NCBI RefSeq assembly: GCF_030555055.1
Contig: NZ_JAMOAO010000001.1
Span: forward strand, 434,001 to 498,000
DNA: 64,000 nt
Direction of reading: 5' to 3'
DNA from: Nocardiopsis sp. YSL2
GTDB lineage: Bacteria > Actinomycetota > Actinomycetes > Streptosporangiales > Streptosporangiaceae
In this document: positions 59,014 to 64,000 of the stretch, piece by piece
Numbering within the stretch: position 1 is the first letter of the stretch
Layout: each line of letters opens with the position of its first letter
Translations under genes and position numbers: made by a program
The notes under the pieces: generated by a model
The model's database searches: none
Seen by the model: only the letters and a program-made list of their open reading frames with translations
Told to the model about the DNA's origin: nothing

Positions 59014-61641
59014 TCAGTCGCTCTCTCCCCTGCGGTCGTCGGTGCTGACACCGACCTGGTCACTGCTGTGCTCCCGTCCGGTCTCCTCGGCGTCCGCGGC
59101 ACGCCCCCTCCTGGTGCCCGCGCTGAACGCGTCCATCATGCGGCGCGCGTCCTCGGGGCTCCGCTCGGTGGCGGCCGTCCGCTCGTGTGGGTCCGGGTCG
59201 GCCGGTGCCCACGCGGCGTCGTGCTTGAGCTGGGGCGCGAGGCTCGCCTGGCGTCTGCGGCGCGGCAGCCCGGGGCGGTCCGGTCGCGCCCCGACCCTGC
59301 CGGGAAGCGTGTGGTCGGGGGTCTCCCGCGAGGTCATGGGGGTGTCGGCGGGGGCTGGGGTGTCCTCGGTGGCGCCGAGTGGGCGGGGGCCGGCGCCCGT
59401 GTCGGTGGTCAGGTCGGGGACCTGGCGCAGCAGGGGGCCGGTGCGGCGCTCCGCCGCGGGCCCGTCCCCACCCGGCGCGGGCACCGGGCGCAGCAGGGCG
59501 CGCGAACCGCGCGGGGTGTCCTCGGGGGAGAGCACGTCCCGGGCCCGGCGCCCGGGGGACGCCTCACGGGAGTCCCGCTGTTCCAGCAGTTCCTGGCGTG
59601 CCAGCGCCGCGATCCGGGGGCGCTCGGTTCCGGGCCCGGGCTGGGCGGCGATCAGCGCGGAGGGGATGAGCACGGCGGCGCGGGTGCCTCCGTAGGGAGA
59701 GGGGCGCAGCTGCACCTGGATGTCGTGCTTGGCGGCGAGGCGGGCGACGACGAACAGGCCGAGCTGGGCGTCGGTGCCCGGCACCATGACGTCGAACTCG
59801 GGCGCCTCGCTGAGCGTGGTGTTGGCCCTGGCCAGGGCGTCCTCGGCCATGCCCAGGCCGCGGTCCTCGATCTCGACGGCCATGCCCTTGGGCACCGTCT
59901 CGGTGACGATGGTGACCTCGGTGTGCGGCGGCGAGTAGGCGGTGGCGTTCTCGACCAGCTCGGCGATCATGTGGATGACGTCGGCGACGACGGCTCCGGA
60001 CAGGGACAGGTCGGGAACCGACACCAGCCGGACGCGGGCGTACTCCTCGGTCTCGGAGATGGCGCCGCGCAGGATGTCGACGAATGGGATGGGGTGGCGC
60101 CAGCGGCGGCCCGGCTGGGCGCCGCCGAGGATGATGAGGTTCTCGGCGTGGCGGCGCCCGCGGGTGGCCAGGTGGTCGAGCTGGAAGAGGCTCTCCAACA
60201 GGTCGGGGTCGTCCTCCTCGCGCTCGATGCGGTCCAGGAGCTGGATCTGCCGTTGCACGAGCGACTGGTTGCGGTGCGCGATGCCGAGGAAGACGCGGCT
60301 GACACCCGCACGGATGTCGGCCTGCTTGACGGCGGCGCCGACGGCGGTGCGCTGGGCGATGTTGAAGGCGTCGGCGACCTGGCCGACCTCGTCGTCGCCG
60401 TGGTCGAGCTGCTTCATCTCGGTGTCGAGGTCGACGCTCTCCCCCGCCTCCAGCCTGCGCACGATGCGCGGCAGGTCGGTGCGGGCGGTGCCCAGGGTGT
60501 CGGCGCGCAGCCGCGCCAACCGGTAGGTGAGCCGACCGACCGAGTGCGCGGCCACGCCGTAGGCGACGGTGCCCGCGAAGAGCGAGGTGATGCCGCCGCC
60601 GAGCGCGAGCGAGAACATCCAGGTGCTGGCGGAGTCGGTGGCGTCCACGACGGAGGCGGCCCGGTCGGCGGTGATGGCGCTCAGGTCGGAGTTGACGGCG
60701 TCGGCCGCCTCGCGCCAGCCGGCGAGCCCGCCGGGCGGCGCGGAGCCGCGCTCCAGTTCACCGGTGACCGGGTCCACGGCCACTTCGGCCTCGTGGCGGG
60801 CCAGGGTGGCGGCCATGGCCAGGGCGTCCTGCCAGGGTTCTCCGGCGGCGAGGGTGACGGGTGTGGGGACCTCCGCGGTCGCCTCCGTCGCTCCGGTGTC
60901 GGGCTCGCCCGCCGGACCGACCGGTTCGACCTCGGCGGCCGGCGCCGCGTCGCTGGTGTGGACGGTCTCGACGCGGTGGCGGGCGTCGGCGGTCAGCGCG
61001 GCGATCTCGGTCTGGTCGGCGCGGGTGAGCGAGTTCCGGGCCAGGACGGAGGCGACGACGGCGTCGGCGTGGCTGAAGCTCTCCTGCGCCCACATCAGGT
61101 CGGTGGTGGCGGAGGCCTCGGCGGAGGCGGTCCCGTCGTCGAGGGCGCGCGCCGTCCCGGCGTACAGGCGGATGCCCTGGTGGATCGCGGTGGTGTAGGC
61201 CAGCAGGGTGGCCTCGGCGTCCCCGGGGGCGGTGAGGTTGTCGGCGCGCAGTTCCTCGGCGGCCCTGAGGGAGTCGAGGAAGTCCTCGGCCAGCGGGGCG
61301 GTGGCGGGATCGTCCTGGTCACCGAGGTCGTCGGCCAGTGACCGCAGGTCGGCGACGGCGAGGTCGGTACTCCTGCCCGCCTCGGCCAGCGCGTCGCGAC
61401 GGTCGCCGGAGGGGGCCGCCAGGTACGCGACGCCGACCCGGCGCTCCTCCTGGAGCAGCGTCAGCAGCTCGGCGAGCTCGATCCCCGCCCGGCCCTCGCT
61501 CAGGGCGGCGCGCAGTGAGACGGCCTGGGCCAGCGTGGCCGCGCTGATGACGACGAACAGCACCAGGAAGGTGATGCTGGGGATCAGCACGATCCGGTTG
61601 AGCTGGGCCCTGATGCCGCGGTTTCCCGCCGGCTGCCTCAT
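59014..61641 (-). CDS. NIT-domain sensor histidine kinase (CvnA-like)
   Basis: The 875-residue product from ATG 61641 (MRQPAGNRGIRAQLNRIV) has a first span IVLIPSITFLVLFVVISAA, a large extracytoplasmic NIT-like domain to about residue 320, a second span (FSLALGGGITSLFAGTVAYG), a HAMP-like linker, LDHLATRGRRHAENLIILGG and an ATPase with IHMIAELVENATAYSPP, VEIEDRGLGMAEDAL, and LGLFVVARLAAKHDI. The C-terminal 250 residues are proline/arginine-rich. It senses an unknown signal, and with the roadblock, DUF742 and GTPase proteins encoded downstream makes a complete conservon. The start has no good ribosome site and depends on coupling or a leader. Confidence 0.9.
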   Translation of the reverse strand: MRQPAGNRGIRAQLNRIVLIPSITFLVLFVVISAATLAQAVSLRAALSEGRAGIELAELLTLLQEERRVGVAYLAAPSGDRRDALAEAGRSTDLAVADLRSLADDLGDQDDPATAPLAEDFLDSLRAAEELRADNLTAPGDAEATLLAYTTAIHQGIRLYAGTARALDDGTASAEASATTDLMWAQESFSHADAVVASVLARNSLTRADQTEIAALTADARHRVETVHTSDAAPAAEVEPVGPAGEPDTGATEATAEVPTPVTLAAGEPWQDALAMAATLARHEAEVAVDPVTGELERGSAPPGGLAGWREAADAVNSDLSAITADRAASVVDATDSASTWMFSLALGGGITSLFAGTVAYGVAAHSVGRLTYRLARLRADTLGTARTDLPRIVRRLEAGESVDLDTEMKQLDHGDDEVGQVADAFNIAQRTAVGAAVKQADIRAGVSRVFLGIAHRNQSLVQRQIQLLDRIEREEDDPDLLESLFQLDHLATRGRRHAENLIILGGAQPGRRWRHPIPFVDILRGAISETEEYARVRLVSVPDLSLSGAVVADVIHMIAELVENATAYSPPHTEVTIVTETVPKGMAVEIEDRGLGMAEDALARANTTLSEAPEFDVMVPGTDAQLGLFVVARLAAKHDIQVQLRPSPYGGTRAAVLIPSALIAAQPGPGTERPRIAALARQELLEQRDSREASPGRRARDVLSPEDTPRGSRALLRPVPAPGGDGPAAERRTGPLLRQVPDLTTDTGAGPRPLGATEDTPAPADTPMTSRETPDHTLPGRVGARPDRPGLPRRRRQASLAPQLKHDAAWAPADPDPHERTAATERSPEDARRMMDAFSAGTRRGRAADAEETGREHSSDQVGVSTDDRRGESD

Positions 61642-61670
61642 CAGTTCGTTGGGCGTGCGAACCCCGGCCG

Positions 61671-61937
61671 TCAGACCGGAGCGGAAACGCCCGTCTCCTT
61701 CCCCGTGGTGTACGCGTAACCGTCCGGGCGCTGGAGCAGGCGACCGCGCCCGTGGCCGATCCCGGCCCGCCCGGCGTCGGCGGTGGTGTCGGCACCGCCC
61801 CCGGCCCTGACGAGCACCCGTCCGGTGTGGGAGCCCTTCCGCTTCCGCTGGGGGTGGTCCGACGACGCGGATTCCAGAGCAGGCCGCTGAGGAAGCCCGG
61901 CCCGCTGGGTCTTCGGTCCTGTACGCAACGTAGCCAT
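61671..61937 (-). CDS. Uncharacterised 88-residue frame upstream of the conservon
   Basis: The frame starts ATG 61937 (MATLRTGPKTQRAGLPQ) and ends VSAPV 30 bases before the cvnA start. It has AAGGAGGTGA 5-7 bases before the ATG, the best Shine-Dalgarno in the window, and third positions are mostly G or C, as in genes. The product is basic and polar, rich in R, G and P, with no membrane span or motif I know. It may be a real small protein, or a translated leader that delivers ribosomes to cvnA, which lacks its own site. Confidence 0.55.
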   Translation of the reverse strand: MATLRTGPKTQRAGLPQRPALESASSDHPQRKRKGSHTGRVLVRAGGGADTTADAGRAGIGHGRGRLLQRPDGYAYTTGKETGVSAPV

Positions 61938-62205
61938 CAAGGTCACCTCCTTCCAGATGATGACTGGATCTGGTAACGGCGTCCCCGGACACATGGGCTG
62001 AAGGCCCGGCCCTTCAGAACCGGGATCCCGTTACAGGAGAGGCCGCGTAGTGCCCGCAGTTTCTGGACGCTATCGCACTCCCAGCACGGGCGCGGGGGGA
62101 TTGGCGAAATGAGGGCGCGCCCGCCGTGGACATGCCCGACATGCACGTAGGGGCAGGCGCGGGGCACGCGTTCGGGGGCCTTCCGCACACGAGGGGCGCG
62201 AACAC

Positions 62206-62240
62206 CACAGGCGCGCACCCGAGGTGGGTGCGCGCCTGTG
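62206..62240 (-). terminator. Terminator hairpin after argH
   Basis: CACAGGCGCGCACCC and its exact complement form a 15-bp stem with a 5-base loop (gaggt), 82 bases beyond the argH stop. The 270 bases from here to the conservon leader show no other gene and must hold its promoter; a TGCGATAGC element near 62070 is a weak -10 candidate. Confidence 0.8.
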
Positions 62241-62321
62241 CGGCGGTCCGGTCACGAGCCGGGCTGAGGCGTGCGGACGCCCGCGCCGGGGCGCGGCATC
62301 CACCGGACACGTGCTCCCGTG

Positions 62322-63857
<1,536 letters not shown>

Positions 63858-64000
63858 CTACCTGGCGGTGCGCCGATCGCGTCGGCCGGCGATCCTGCCC
63901 GGCATGGCGAACACGTCGATGAACCCGCGGGCGGCGCTCTGGTCGTAGGTGTCGCCGGTGTCGTAGGTGGCCAGGTCGAAGTCGTAGAGCGCGCTCTCGC
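63858..64000 (-). CDS. argG: Argininosuccinate synthase, C-terminal end (partial)
   Basis: The frame enters from the right edge and ends at the TAG 63858-63860. The visible 47 residues read [20 protein letters not shown], then [18 protein letters not shown] and RRTAR. They match the C-terminal end of ArgG ([22 protein letters not shown]). The order argG-argH fits an arginine operon. Only the tail is present, so nothing can be said about the active site. Confidence 0.85.
   Translation of the reverse strand, partial: ESALYDFDLATYDTGDTYDQSAARGFIDVFAMPGRIAGRRDRRTAR

Overview
The window is chromosomal DNA of a very high-GC actinomycete. The gene orders gap-pgk-tpiA-secG-rbpA, uvrC-rapZ-yvcK-whiA and tlyA-nadK-recN-steA-mctB, together with conservon signalling operons and XRE/DUF397 regulators, are those of filamentous actinobacteria. 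The overall make-up suggests Nocardiopsis or a near relative (Streptosporangiales). That placement is an inference from memory of gene order and protein character, not from a search.

Layout. 1-1.3 kb: edge of a membrane protein gene, a small hypothetical gene and a 33-residue zinc-ribbon gene. 1.3-5.6 kb: glycolytic genes gap, pgk, tpiA with secG and rbpA. 6-11.8 kb: whiA, a DUF488 gene, yvcK, rapZ, uvrC. 12-16 kb: MscS channel, Rieske lipoprotein, and an accessory patch with an XRE/DUF397 regulator pair, two small divergent genes and an aminoglycoside-phosphotransferase-fold gene. 16.4-20.8 kb: uvrA with a LexA-type operator, then terC under a yybP-ykoY (manganese) riboswitch. 20.9-32 kb: a long minus-strand run from a phasin-like gene through tlyA, nadK, recN, steA and mctB into an envelope trio (MraY/WecA-like transferase, MurJ-like flippase, GT4 glycosyltransferase). 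32-40 kb: SCP2, DUF1015, HAD, SSB-like, MBL, GNAT and Nudix genes and an RG-rich TPR gene. 40.4-46.2 kb: a complete 16S-23S-5S rRNA operon on the minus strand with no tRNA in the spacer. 46.5-52.5 kb: tyrS, an alpha/beta hydrolase with a TetR regulator, a decayed membrane-protein gene, a secreted HNH nuclease-like gene, a secreted unknown and lhgO. 52.6-62 kb: two conservon-type signalling loci, one complete (kinase, roadblock, DUF742, GTPase) and one with only kinase and DUF742, separated by a CbiX-like gene. 62.3-64 kb: argH and the 3' end of argG.

How the parts connect. The best-supported regulatory observations are the riboswitch in front of terC, where the 3' strand of the aptamer's closing stem can pair either with the aptamer 5' strand or with the terC Shine-Dalgarno sequence, and a perfect 14-bp LexA-type palindrome just upstream of the uvrA -10 box. 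Translational coupling by GTGA overlaps joins steA, mctB and the MraY-like gene, and joins murJ to the glycosyltransferase. The one junction in that run without a GTGA overlap carries a 51-bp tandem duplication. The complete conservon is preceded by an 88-residue reading frame with a near-perfect ribosome binding site. Most of the rest is conserved housekeeping.
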